Of a DNA stretch of 27,645 nt, positions 1-7,233 are shown in pieces; the stretch's first letter is position 1, and each line of letters starts with the position of its first letter. This DNA is from Acinetobacter sp. UBA3106 (lineage in GTDB: Bacteria > Pseudomonadota > Gammaproteobacteria > Pseudomonadales > Moraxellaceae): the NCBI GenBank assembly GCA_002365595.1, contig DFAM01000011.1, forward strand, positions 1 through 27,645, given 5' to 3'. Under the pieces are notes generated by a model. That model ran no database searches, had not been told where the DNA came from, and worked only from the letters and a program-made list of their open reading frames with translations. The position numbers were made by a program, and so were the translations under genes.

Positions 1-150
1 GAAGGGGGTGTTTTTTTATGTACAAAGAAAACTATATATTTAAAAAATGAAAAACAAACAAAGCTTAAATAGACAATTTATTATGATTTTGAAACTTGTT
101 ATTGATAAAAGAAGTATGGAGTAAACAGGTGGTAAACCTGATGTGGTATA

Positions 151-456
151 TTGCATGATCATATCACTGATCATTATATCTTTATGGATTGTAATATAGA
201 GAGTTCATCAGGTCCAAGAAGCTTATATTATGATCGAGAAGCGTTAGATTTTAGAAAAGCCAATAAACTTGAAAATTCTGTCCTTGATAGGATTTTATAT
301 GGGTGCGTATTGCTAACAGAACGTAATTATTATGAGCTTCAGGCAATCGATTTAATTGATATAAAAACTTCGAGTTGGTTATTTACACCAGAGAATATCC
401 GTAAAAAAATGGAGCTGAGTCTTATTATACTGCTCGAAGGTTTCGGGCTTTATTAA
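151..456 (+). CDS. Small hypothetical protein, possibly a gene remnant
   Basis: An open frame of about 101 codons that starts at a TTG; the first in-frame ATG is at 184. An in-frame stop lies directly upstream at 139-141, so the frame cannot extend further. No convincing Shine-Dalgarno precedes the TTG. A nearby ATG at 141 is in another frame and stops after five codons (MWYIA), which could mean the original N-terminus was lost by a frameshift. The product is acidic to neutral, without signal peptide or membrane segment, and ends LLEGFGLY. A short inverted repeat, CAGGT-N5-ACCTG, sits at 126-140 just before it. I do not recognise the family. The general look (short, soluble, aromatic-rich, with a TERNYYEL segment) is reminiscent of orphan immunity-type proteins, but that is only an impression. 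Confidence 0.35.
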   Translation: MHDHITDHYIFMDCNIESSSGPRSLYYDREALDFRKANKLENSVLDRILYGCVLLTERNYYELQAIDLIDIKTSSWLFTPENIRKKMELSLIILLEGFGLY

Positions 457-495
457 GTGTGTGAAAAAAGATGAATCAGATGATTCAAACTGGAA

Positions 496-525
496 AATAT
501 CTCCTATATATAGATAGGAGATATT
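496..525. terminator. Bidirectional hairpin between convergent genes
   Basis: A perfect 12-bp inverted repeat (AATATCTCCTAT at 496-507, complement at 514-525) with a 6-nt loop. It lies between the plus-strand ORF ending at 456 and the minus-strand transglycosylase gene ending at 535. A short T-run follows on the minus strand, so it probably mainly ends the minus-strand transcript. Confidence 0.6.
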
Positions 526-534
526 AAGTTTAAT

Positions 535-1116
535 CTATAAAGCACCTTTTAGTATTTTCTGATGTTGTTGAACTTGTTCTGCATATTTTTCCCCTTGTTT
601 TTTCATTTTGTTATTGGAGTTATAGCCTGTAGGTCCTACATTATAATAAGCTAAAGCTTTTGGCCAATTTCCGGCTTTAATATTGTATGAAGCCAAAATA
701 TAAGTGCCGCAATTGATATTATTATATTCTTCGATTAGATCACCTGGACAAGTTTGTTGCCAATAACGCGGAATAACTTGAGTTAATCCCACTGCACCGG
801 CGGGTGAAATCACAGAGTTTCTATAGCTTGATTCTTGTCGAATCACAGCAGCCAATAATATAGGATCCACATTATATTTGTCAGCATTTTGAATAATCAT
901 AGGAGAAATGCGGTCTGCGGTATGTGGTGCGACTGAATAGGCTTTTTGAATACCAGTAGATAATTTTGCTGATCGTTTAGCTACGGAGTTACTATTTAAA
1001 GAAGTACATCCGGTAAAAGCTAAAGTGGTAATAATGATAGCCACCGATTTAAATGGACTAAAATGATAGTTTGAATGTTTTGATAATAAATGAAAGAAAT
1101 GCTGTGGAAAAAACAA
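535..1116 (-). CDS. Lytic transglycosylase-like SLT-domain lipoprotein
   Basis: Predicted murein lytic transglycosylase that would cleave the MurNAc-GlcNAc bond of peptidoglycan in the periplasm. The N-terminus (residues about 22-37) has a basic residue, a hydrophobic stretch and a lipobox ending in TGC (Cys 37), suggesting a lipid-anchored protein. From about residue 68 it matches the SLT fold: RQESSYR with the expected catalytic Glu at about 95, SPAGAVGLTQV, then NINCGTYIL and ALAYYNVGP near the C-terminus. The only start that keeps the whole signal region is a TTG at 1116, preceded by an in-frame stop at 1120-1122. A GTG at the Val before AIII would leave too short a signal. The N-terminus is therefore uncertain or slightly degenerate. 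The gene is a single unit, bounded by hairpins at 496-525 and 1271-1304. Confidence 0.8.
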   Translation of the reverse strand: MFFPQHFFHLLSKHSNYHFSPFKSVAIIITTLAFTGCTSLNSNSVAKRSAKLSTGIQKAYSVAPHTADRISPMIIQNADKYNVDPILLAAVIRQESSYRNSVISPAGAVGLTQVIPRYWQQTCPGDLIEEYNNINCGTYILASYNIKAGNWPKALAYYNVGPTGYNSNNKMKKQGEKYAEQVQQHQKILKGAL

Positions 1117-1270
1117 AGTTCAAAACCCAAAATAAATTTTATGGCAGCTATGCTAGTAGGCTGATTATGATGAGTCAAGAGCAGATATTTTAATGGATTC
1201 GACCAATCTATTAAGTATATTCTGACTTTCAATTTATAATTAAAATAATTCAATTGCTTAAACTATAAAT

Positions 1271-1304
1271 AAGAAACCCCATTATTTAATGGGGCTTCTT
1301 ATTT
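1271..1304. terminator. Intrinsic terminator after the DJ-1/PfpI gene
   Basis: The stem CCCCATTA / TAATGGGG, with flanking AAGAA / TTCTT arms, forms a strong hairpin with A- and T-rich flanks. It lies 25 bp beyond the minus-strand stop at 1330 and could act in both directions. Confidence 0.7.
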
Positions 1305-1329
1305 AAATATTTTTATTTAAAGATATGAT

Positions 1330-1872
1330 TTAATGATCCAGTTCCTGCAAAATCGCCTGATTAAAAGCAGGAATATCATCTGGGCATCGCGAAGTAATTA
1401 AAGGCCAGTTATTGGTATTGCAACGATGGACTTCTTCATCTACCCAATTCGCACCGGCATTTTCTAAATCCAGTTTTATGCTTTTATAAGAAGTTAAATT
1501 TTTATCTTTTATTCTTTGGGCATTAATTAATACCCAAGGCCCGTGACAAATAGCTGCAATCGGTTTTGCATTGTCAGTAAAGTGCTGAATAATTTTATGA
1601 GCATCTTCATTTAAACGTAATGTATCTGCATTTACCGTTCCTCCTGGGATAACTAAAATATCATAATCTTCAGGAGAGACCTTAGCCAAAGTTGTTTGCG
1701 GGTTATAAGCAGTGGCATGTTCTTTATCACTTTTAACCGTTTGAACATCTTTTTGTTCTTCTGCAGCATGAATGACTTCGATACCTTTAGATTGTAAAAA
1801 TTCAAGAGGTTTGATCAGTTCATCTTGTTCAACACCGACATTGGACGTTATGAATAATGCTTTTTTAGTCAT
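1330..1872 (-). CDS. DJ-1/PfpI family protein (YhbO/PfpI-type)
   Basis: Member of the DJ-1/PfpI superfamily (class I glutamine amidotransferase-like fold). In this group the best-studied members are stress proteins with proposed glyoxalase III/deglycase or peptidase activity; which one applies here cannot be read from sequence. The 180-residue length is typical. Visible are the nucleophile elbow AICHGPW (Cys about 109, His about 110), the loop VIPGGTVNADTLR near 75, and Glu 15 in the first loop, which probably pairs with the Cys. The N-terminus MTKKALFITSN begins at an ATG. No signal peptide, so cytoplasmic. It is transcribed alone, between the terminator at 1271-1304 and the RNA-like unit that ends near 1975. 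Confidence 0.85.
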   Translation of the reverse strand: MTKKALFITSNVGVEQDELIKPLEFLQSKGIEVIHAAEEQKDVQTVKSDKEHATAYNPQTTLAKVSPEDYDILVIPGGTVNADTLRLNEDAHKIIQHFTDNAKPIAAICHGPWVLINAQRIKDKNLTSYKSIKLDLENAGANWVDEEVHRCNTNNWPLITSRCPDDIPAFNQAILQELDH

Positions 1873-1974
1873 GTTAATGATCCTGAATCATTTATATTTA
1901 AACTTTGACATTAGCAAAGCGACTAAATGAAGCTGTACATTTTTTGGCTTATTCTTGTTAAGGTTTGAAAACGC

Positions 1975-2107
1975 TAAAAAATAAGCCCCATATCTGGATG
2001 AGGCTTATTTTATCTTGTGACTGTGAATGATTTTTTGTTCTTAGCTTTCTACTTCCTTTTACATCGTTTATTTTTTTTATTATGGAAACTTCCTGTTTCC
2101 TGATGCT
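1975..2107 (-). ncRNA. Candidate RsmX/Y/Z-type small RNA (copy 2)
   Basis: Inferred minus-strand RNA of about 133 nt. Near its 5' end are two closely spaced AGGA motifs. The second (2088-2096, ACAGGAAGT) forms the loop of a perfect 6-bp hairpin: GGAAAC at 2100-2095, loop AGGAA, GTTTCC at 2089-2084. A third motif, AAAAGGAAGT, is at 2060-2051, in unpaired A-rich sequence. The 3' end is a terminator hairpin (2009-1980) with a T-run to 1976. CsrA/RsmA proteins bind A-N-GGA in hairpin loops or single strands, and Rsm RNAs have exactly this plan. Upstream is a Gac-box-like element (2161-2178). With only three GGA motifs it is weaker than the copy at 24000-24125. It could instead be the 3' UTR of the GNAT gene at 2262-2747. 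Confidence 0.5.
1976..2012 (-). terminator. Intrinsic terminator of the copy-2 RNA
   Basis: Hairpin arms AATAAGCC-C-CAT (1980-1991) and ATG-A-GGCTTATT (1998-2009) with a 6-nt loop and one C-A mismatch. On the minus strand it is followed by a run of six T residues (1981-1976). No gene ends close by on this strand (the nearest, the GNAT gene, stops about 250 bp upstream), which supports a separate transcript ending here. Confidence 0.75.
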
Positions 2108-2113
2108 TTGAGG

Positions 2114-2178
2114 ATAGAATGATTAGGGTATAGGCTATAGAGGTTAATGAATACTTTCAGTGTAAGTAAAAGTACACA
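2114..2178 (-). promoter_or_regulatory. Gac-box-like activator site plus -10 of copy-2 RNA
   Basis: Read on the minus strand, 2178-2161 is TGTGTACTTTTACTTACA. This has the TGT...ACA ends and one perfect half (CTTACA) of the GacA upstream sequence TGTAAG-N6-CTTACA. A -10-like TTCTAT lies at 2119-2114, its first base 59 nt from the first base of the box. That is the same distance as in the copy at 23931-23995. No good -35 is visible, as expected for an activator-dependent promoter. Confidence 0.5.
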
Positions 2179-2261
2179 TTGGTATGCAAAAATTGCGTTA
2201 ATTGATTCTAATTTACCTATATAGCCATTATTAATAGATAAAAATATAAAATTAAAATCAA

Positions 2262-2747
2262 TTACAGGCTTTTTTCCATCCAGATTTCACATGCATGGCT
2301 ATGTCCGGTATTTCCCTTGGGATGATCTAGGTATTGAAAGCTTAATTTTTCATACAGTTTTACTGCTTGCCAAAGTTCCTTGGTAGTTTCCAGATAACAT
2401 GATTGAAAACCATGCAGCTGTGTAAATTGAAAGGCTTTTTCTAAAAGCTGTTTAGCGAAACCTAAGCCTCGAACTTCAGGCAAAAAGTACATTTTTTGAA
2501 TTTCTAAAATTGTAGGATCACCCTTTAGAGGCGATAAACCACCGCCACCCATAATTTGACCGTGTTGATTTTCGATTACCCAGTATTGCGCATTCGGTTG
2601 CTGATAAACTGTATATAAATCATCTAAAATAGGATCGGCTACAGCAAAACCAGATTCAGGAGCAAGTCCAAACTCTTTCGAAACTTCACGAATGACCTGT
2701 GCAATTTCAGCATTATCTTGAGGTTGAATGGGTCTAATTTGGTACAT
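2262..2747 (-). CDS. GNAT family N-acetyltransferase
   Basis: Predicted acetyl-CoA-dependent N-acetyltransferase of the GNAT fold; the substrate is unknown. The 161-residue length is usual for a single-domain member. Residues about 82-105 (EIQKMYFLPEVRGLGFAKQL) contain the beta4 strand and the acetyl-CoA pyrophosphate loop R-G-L-G-F-A. LYEKLSFQYL near 133-142 is the usual C-terminal motif B. The GGGGLSPL segment near 68 precedes motif A. The start is ATG, MYQIRPIQPQD, opening the first beta strand. It follows the acyl-CoA dehydrogenase pair on the same strand but is separated from it by a strong terminator at 2769-2818, so it is probably a separate transcript. Confidence 0.85.
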   Translation of the reverse strand: MYQIRPIQPQDNAEIAQVIREVSKEFGLAPESGFAVADPILDDLYTVYQQPNAQYWVIENQHGQIMGGGGLSPLKGDPTILEIQKMYFLPEVRGLGFAKQLLEKAFQFTQLHGFQSCYLETTKELWQAVKLYEKLSFQYLDHPKGNTGHSHACEIWMEKSL

Positions 2748-2768
2748 AAAAACTTAATGAGTCAAATA

Positions 2769-2818
2769 AAAAGAGATGGATTTTTATAACGCGATATCTG
2801 ATAAAAATCCATCTTTTA
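2769..2818 (-). terminator. Intrinsic terminator after the acyl-CoA dehydrogenase operon
   Basis: A perfect 14-bp inverted repeat (AGATGGATTTTTAT at 2774-2787, complement at 2801-2814) with A-T extension on both sides and a 13-nt loop. On the minus strand it is followed by CTCTTTTTATTT. It lies 32 bp after the stop at 2850. Confidence 0.8.
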
Positions 2819-2849
2819 TCCGGTTTTATATTTTGAAAAAGCAAGAAAT

Positions 2850-4049
2850 TTATTTTAACTCACTAGAATTTTTGCCCAGTTCACGTCGTGCAATAATCAA
2901 TTGCTGAATTTGTTGTGTGCCTTCAAAAATATCAAGAATTTTTGAGTCGCGTGCCCATTTCTCTAATAATTCATCTTCGTTATAGCCCACGCTGGCTGCA
3001 AGCTCGACGCATTTTAAGGTGATTTCATTACAGATGCGACCAGCTTTGGCTTTGGAAATGGAGGCTTCACGTGAGTTCGGCTTTTTATTGTCAGCCATCC
3101 AGGCAGCTTTCATGGTCAGTAAACGTGCAGCTTCCCATTCAGCTTCCATGCGATAAATCTGCGCTGCAATGTGCGAGGTCTGTAAATAAGGAATAGCATA
3201 ATTATTATCTAACTGATCTTTGAAAATTTCCTTAATTCTCTCCAATGACGCTTTTGCGCATCCGACTGCCATGGCTGCGACCAGTGGACGGGTATTGTCA
3301 AAAGTTTCCATGACTCCTGCGAAACCTTTGGCCACATCAATTTCAGCATGACCCAACAGATTTTCTGCAGGCACGCGGCAGTCAACGAAGCTGATCACAG
3401 CTGTATCGGAGGCTTTGATCCCCAGTTTATGTTCCAGGCGTTCTACTTTCATGCCCGCTGTGCCTTTAGGAACGACAAAGGATTTAATGGCAGCACGTCC
3501 AAGATTTTTATCTAAACTTGCCCAGACTACAACAGCGTCAGCACGCTCACCAGAGGTTACGAAAATCTTTTCACCATTTAAGATGTAATCATCACCATCT
3601 TTAGTGGCGGTAGTGCGAATGGCTGCAGAATCTGAACCGCAACCGGGTTCAGTAATGGCCATGGCTGCCCATATGCCTTTAAAGCGCTCCAGCTGTTCAT
3701 CATTGGCGACTGCTGCAATGGCCGAGTTACCTAGACCTTGACGCGGCATACTGAGTAATAAGCCGGTATCGCCATAGCACATTTCGATCACGCCAAGTAC
3801 CGTGGACATATTGACGCCATTTTTATTTCCGGCATCGGTATTGCCACGCTTTCCTACAGCAGCTCCGGCATTGATGCCTTCGCCTCCATCATTCATACCA
3901 TCGATAAGTGAGGCAAACATGTCGAGTTCTTTGGGATAGCTGTGTTCGGCCTTGTCATATTTACGTGAAATGGGGCGTAGTACATTTAAAGCTGATTCAT
4001 GGGCCTGATCTATCAACATTTTAAATTTCTTAGGATTCTGTAAATTCAT
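2850..4049 (-). CDS. Acyl-CoA dehydrogenase, catalytically intact subunit
   Basis: FAD-dependent acyl-CoA dehydrogenase that introduces the alpha-beta double bond of an acyl-CoA and passes electrons to ETF. Length 399. The order is a helical N-terminal domain, the flavin/substrate strand AITEPGCGSD at about 131-140, GEKIFVTSG near 158, and the C-terminal helical domain. The catalytic base is in DIFEGTQQIQQL (Glu about 376), the position used in short- and medium-chain enzymes. The ATG is preceded by AAGGAA at 9-nt spacing. Its gene lies 24 bp after the paralogue at 4074-5369 on the same strand, so the two are almost certainly co-transcribed. Chain length cannot be told from the sequence; the sequence around residues 55-80 is rich in Gly and Asn, which is less typical. 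Confidence 0.9.
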   Translation of the reverse strand: MNLQNPKKFKMLIDQAHESALNVLRPISRKYDKAEHSYPKELDMFASLIDGMNDGGEGINAGAAVGKRGNTDAGNKNGVNMSTVLGVIEMCYGDTGLLLSMPRQGLGNSAIAAVANDEQLERFKGIWAAMAITEPGCGSDSAAIRTTATKDGDDYILNGEKIFVTSGERADAVVVWASLDKNLGRAAIKSFVVPKGTAGMKVERLEHKLGIKASDTAVISFVDCRVPAENLLGHAEIDVAKGFAGVMETFDNTRPLVAAMAVGCAKASLERIKEIFKDQLDNNYAIPYLQTSHIAAQIYRMEAEWEAARLLTMKAAWMADNKKPNSREASISKAKAGRICNEITLKCVELAASVGYNEDELLEKWARDSKILDIFEGTQQIQQLIIARRELGKNSSELK

Positions 4050-4073
4050 CTGGGTAATTCCTTAACTGATAGA

Positions 4074-5369
4074 TTAAGCATGTAAGCCTGAATGCAAGAT
4101 CGCGGTGGCACGTAAGTCACGATACCAGCGTTCAACCGGATGTTCCTTGGTAAACCCATGCCCGCCCAGAATTTGAACACCATCGGTACCAATTTTCATT
4201 GATTTTTCTGCACAGAGTAAACGTGCCAAATAGGCTTCCCTATGAAAAGATTGACCGGCTTCAGCCAGGCTAGCCGCATTTAAAATCAGCATGCGCATGG
4301 CATCAATTTCAATCGCCATATCTGCAATCATAAAAGCGACACTTTGACGATGTGAAATAGGTTCGCCAAACGCAGTACGTTGATTGGCATATTCAATGCA
4401 ATAGGTTTTTACGGCTTCACAAGTTCCCACAGCCATGGCACACCACATTAAATTGCCCAAGTCTAAGAAAGCCGTATAGTTAAAATCTTCATCACCTAAA
4501 CGTTCAGCAGGAGTGTTGCTGAATTTTAGAGTGACGGTTTCATTAGCTTTTAAACCCATGGCTGGACTTTTCTTGGCGGTAATACTACTGTCACGTTTTA
4601 CAATAAACACCTCGGCTGAGCCATTCAGTTCAGCATTCACTAAAAATAGATCGGCAGTTTCTCCTAATAGAACTAAGGTTTTTTCGCCATTAATCACATA
4701 TTGTCCATTGCTCGACGTTGCCTTGGTTTTTAATTGCAATGGATTAAAAGCAGCTGTGGCTTCCTGGATGGCAAAGGTGGCGTTTATCTCGGCATCATTT
4801 GCAAAGCTGGATAAATAGGTCGCTTGAACTTTTTCAGAACCCCATTGGGCAATGGCATTAATCACGCTAAAAGTTGAAAGTAATCCGGCAGTTAAGCTGA
4901 AATCACCTTTGGCCAAATGTTCTGCAATTAAAATATTGCTTAAAATATTTTTTTCGGTGGCCACTCCACCCAAGGCTTCAGGCAAAGCATAATAATTTAG
5001 TCCTAAGTCTGTCGCATGTTGCCAAAGTGCTGCGGGAAATTTTTCGTTATGGTCAGCTTGATAGGCTAAGGGGTAAAGGACTTCTGAGGCAAATTGATCC
5101 ATTGCATCACAGGTCATTTGCTGTTCTTCAGTCAGACTCAAGTCAAACAATGACTTGTGCTGATTCGGCAAACGCTGCTTACTGACATGTGAATCCGCTT
5201 TAAATACTTTTTGGGTTTTACTTAGCGTTTTAAAGCCAATTTTTGACCCTTGATATAATGATTTTTCAACGAGTTTACGCAGCTTAAATTGATCCAGAAC
5301 ATCACTACCCGCAATTCTGGTAATGAGCGATAGCCCAAGTCCTTGAGCCTTATTTACCATATTGGTCAT
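4074..5369 (-). CDS. Acyl-CoA dehydrogenase homologue with degenerate active site
   Basis: Clearly acyl-CoA dehydrogenase fold, from about residue 76 to the end (LTEEQQMTCDAMDQFA, EYANQRTAFGEPISHRQ, GVQILGGHGFTKEHPVERWYRD). Two signatures differ from active enzymes. The flavin/substrate motif normally like TEPxxGSD reads QEATAAFNP (about 202-210). The catalytic Glu of the Y/F-E-G-T motif is replaced near residue 426, where the chain reads AILHSGLHA and ends, so the usual C-terminal helix after EGT is missing. A basic, amphipathic N-terminal extension of about 75 residues precedes the fold. It is the first gene of a two-gene operon with the intact paralogue. By analogy with mycobacterial alpha2-beta2 FadE pairs it may be a non-catalytic or FAD-sharing partner; that is inference. 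ATG start with a GGACG-type ribosome site. Confidence 0.85.
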   Translation of the reverse strand: MTNMVNKAQGLGLSLITRIAGSDVLDQFKLRKLVEKSLYQGSKIGFKTLSKTQKVFKADSHVSKQRLPNQHKSLFDLSLTEEQQMTCDAMDQFASEVLYPLAYQADHNEKFPAALWQHATDLGLNYYALPEALGGVATEKNILSNILIAEHLAKGDFSLTAGLLSTFSVINAIAQWGSEKVQATYLSSFANDAEINATFAIQEATAAFNPLQLKTKATSSNGQYVINGEKTLVLLGETADLFLVNAELNGSAEVFIVKRDSSITAKKSPAMGLKANETVTLKFSNTPAERLGDEDFNYTAFLDLGNLMWCAMAVGTCEAVKTYCIEYANQRTAFGEPISHRQSVAFMIADMAIEIDAMRMLILNAASLAEAGQSFHREAYLARLLCAEKSMKIGTDGVQILGGHGFTKEHPVERWYRDLRATAILHSGLHA

Positions 5370-5428
5370 TTTTTTCGTCCATCGATTTTGGATTCTTTAT
5401 ATTTTTATGCTGACATGTGAATATCGAA

Positions 5429-5477
5429 ATGACTATGTCATCGCTGACAATTAAAATTGACTTGGATAAACGGTCAA
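5429..5477 (-). promoter_or_regulatory. Promoter and possible operator of the acyl-CoA dehydrogenase operon
   Basis: Minus-strand -35 TTGACC (5477-5472) and -10 TTAATT (5454-5449) are separated by exactly 17 bp. A 13-bp inverted repeat, ATGAC-TAT-GTCAT, at 5429-5441 would overlap the transcription start and is a candidate repressor site. A 12-bp palindrome, ACTTAATTAAGT, at 5490-5501 lies upstream of the -35. No regulator gene adjoins the operon. Confidence 0.5.
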
Positions 5478-5556
5478 AAATCAGTTTAAACTTAATTAAG
5501 TAATTGAATAGTATTTATTTTTTGAGATTGAAAGCTTAGATTGAAAAGTGAAAATT

Positions 5557-5586
5557 GACTAGAATGACAAAAAAATCATTCTAGTC
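5557..5586 (-). terminator. Intrinsic terminator after the AarF/UbiB gene
   Basis: A perfect 11-bp inverted repeat, GACTAGAATGA (5557-5567) and TCATTCTAGTC (5576-5586), starting 9 bp beyond the stop at 5595 and followed by a short T-run on the minus strand. Confidence 0.7.
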
Positions 5587-5594
5587 TTTACTGC

Positions 5595-6968
5595 TTATAG
5601 AAAATGCGTCACCATTTTTCGTACATTGGTTTTTGCATCAATGACGGTCATAAAGGTGTAGGCACCAATAAATTTACGGCTAATAAACATAAACTCTTTA
5701 GGCGGCACACTGAAATAACGCGATGCCATTGATTTGGACGCTCGTTGCATGACACGGCTATGCAATTGGCTTTTTTTCCAGTCATAGCGCTGATTTGCAT
5801 CCATCACACCTTCAGGCAAGTCTGGATTATTTATCAGGCTACTAAAGGCTTCGGTTGCCAATAAAAACACTTTAGCCATATCGGGCTTAATGCTTTGCGG
5901 AATTGAATCGAAGAATTCATAGCCCGTCATGGCATGAACCATCTCATCAAGATTGTGGTCATAACCGGCTTTAATCAGATTACGGGCGACTTTCAGCAAA
6001 TGTTCATCAAACTGGCGGATTGCCCCAAAATCTAGTAATACAATCTGGTCTTGACCTTCTGCACCATCTCCCAAACGAACCAAGTAATTGCCAAAGTTTG
6101 GATCAGTCTGCATTTCACCCCATTCAAAAATCTCACGCACAGCAATCTCGAGAGATGCTTCGCCTAACTGGTTACGACGTTCTTGAGGCAGAGACAGCAT
6201 CACAGGACTATTGATTGGTACACCACGTTCAAAAGTCATGCACAGCACTTGATCGGTACAATATTCATCTACAATCTGCGGCACGATATAACGCGGATCA
6301 TCTTTTAAACGTTCGGCAAAGCGGCGTGTGGTTGCAGCTTCAATTTGATAATTGACTTCACGATGCATCATTTCACGAACTTCATCAAACCATTGATCAA
6401 ATTCACGGGTTTGCGGCACCATACGGGTCAGTTTGAGCATATTCTTAAATAGGCTCATGTCTGAATCAATTGCATCAGCCACGCCAGGATACTGGATTTT
6501 TAATACGATTTCTAAACCATCCGAGTTGCGTGTAGCACGGTGTACTTGTGCTAAAGAAGCTGTGCCCAAAGGTTCACGGTCTATGGTTAAATCATGCAAC
6601 TTAGGTCCAAGTTGCTGTTCCAGTTGGTGTTTGATGGCAGGCCATGCAAGCGCAACAGTTTGATTGTTTAAGGTATTTAAAGCTTGAGTAATTTCTTCAG
6701 GTAAAAAATGTTCACCATACAGTGCCATCATTTGCCCGATTTTTACGATTGAACCTTTTAATTTGCCAATTTCAGAAACAAGATAATCAGCTTGTTCTTT
6801 CATGGCTTTTTTACGTTTCTTTTCTTTTTCTGCTTCGCTTGAAAATATGGTGGTTGCACTAGATGCAGCCCAACGCGTTCCTGCGAGTAAGGAGGCTTTA
6901 GCGATAGATAAGCGTCGATCCATGGAAGAAGTTTTGAGTTGTTTAAGCTTATCGTTCTGATCTGACAT
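5595..6968 (-). CDS. AarF/ABC1/UbiB family atypical kinase
   Basis: Member of the ABC1/ADCK/UbiB protein-kinase-like family, whose best known members support ubiquinone synthesis or lipid metabolism through an ATPase activity. Numbering from the ATG at 6968: the family-specific KxGQ motif is at about 76-79 (KIGQ). The glycine/alanine loop is EPLGTASLAQVH near 132-143, the ATP-binding Lys is in VLKIQYPG (about 157), the catalytic loop is QTDPNFGNY (about 287-295) and the metal motif is LLDFGA (about 311-316). No C-terminal membrane helices like those of E. coli UbiB are evident, and at about 457 residues it is shorter, so it may not be the ubiquinone gene itself. I preferred the ATG at 6968 because AAAGGA lies 9 nt upstream; a TTG at 6992 would add eight residues without a ribosome site. 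Confidence 0.85.
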   Translation of the reverse strand: MSDQNDKLKQLKTSSMDRRLSIAKASLLAGTRWAASSATTIFSSEAEKEKKRKKAMKEQADYLVSEIGKLKGSIVKIGQMMALYGEHFLPEEITQALNTLNNQTVALAWPAIKHQLEQQLGPKLHDLTIDREPLGTASLAQVHRATRNSDGLEIVLKIQYPGVADAIDSDMSLFKNMLKLTRMVPQTREFDQWFDEVREMMHREVNYQIEAATTRRFAERLKDDPRYIVPQIVDEYCTDQVLCMTFERGVPINSPVMLSLPQERRNQLGEASLEIAVREIFEWGEMQTDPNFGNYLVRLGDGAEGQDQIVLLDFGAIRQFDEHLLKVARNLIKAGYDHNLDEMVHAMTGYEFFDSIPQSIKPDMAKVFLLATEAFSSLINNPDLPEGVMDANQRYDWKKSQLHSRVMQRASKSMASRYFSVPPKEFMFISRKFIGAYTFMTVIDAKTNVRKMVTHFL

Positions 6969-7233
6969 TAAACAAAATCCTTTAATCAGCAAGTCGCAGA
7001 ATATTTAATTGTAGCGGATATTACCGTTTATTCACGTATTAAAAAAGTTCAACGTGCTGAATGGAGAGTAAATATGTTTAATATTTAATTTATTTTCCAT
7101 TAAAAAGTGTCACCGTAGTTAAATAAAGTAAATATCTAGTTAATCCTTAAGCTTCAATCCTGCAACCCCAATGATATGCCTCAAGATGAGCAGGGGGCGG
7201 GCGGTAAAGCGACGCTTAGAGATGAGCGCATAT
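6969..7233. other. Intergenic region with a GC-rich patch
   Basis: Mostly AT-rich, presumably the promoter region for the minus-strand kinase gene. A GC-rich patch at about 7186-7225 stands out from its surroundings. It contains two similar GATGAGC repeats (7185-7191 and 7220-7226). A CGCAT-N6-ATGCG hairpin overlaps the stop codon of the following minus-strand gene. No T-run follows. I cannot assign a function. Confidence 0.3.

Noticed and set aside
1939..2009. Alternative pairing of a second GGCTTATT copy (1946-1953) as an attenuator of the DJ-1 gene
   Set aside because: On the minus strand the competing segment is transcribed only after the terminator, so it cannot prevent its formation during transcription; a plain terminator is simpler.
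5490..5501. 12-bp palindrome ACTTAATTAAGT upstream of the acyl-CoA dehydrogenase promoter as a strong operator call
   Set aside because: AT-only palindromes of this size are expected by chance in AT-rich DNA; mentioned only as context.
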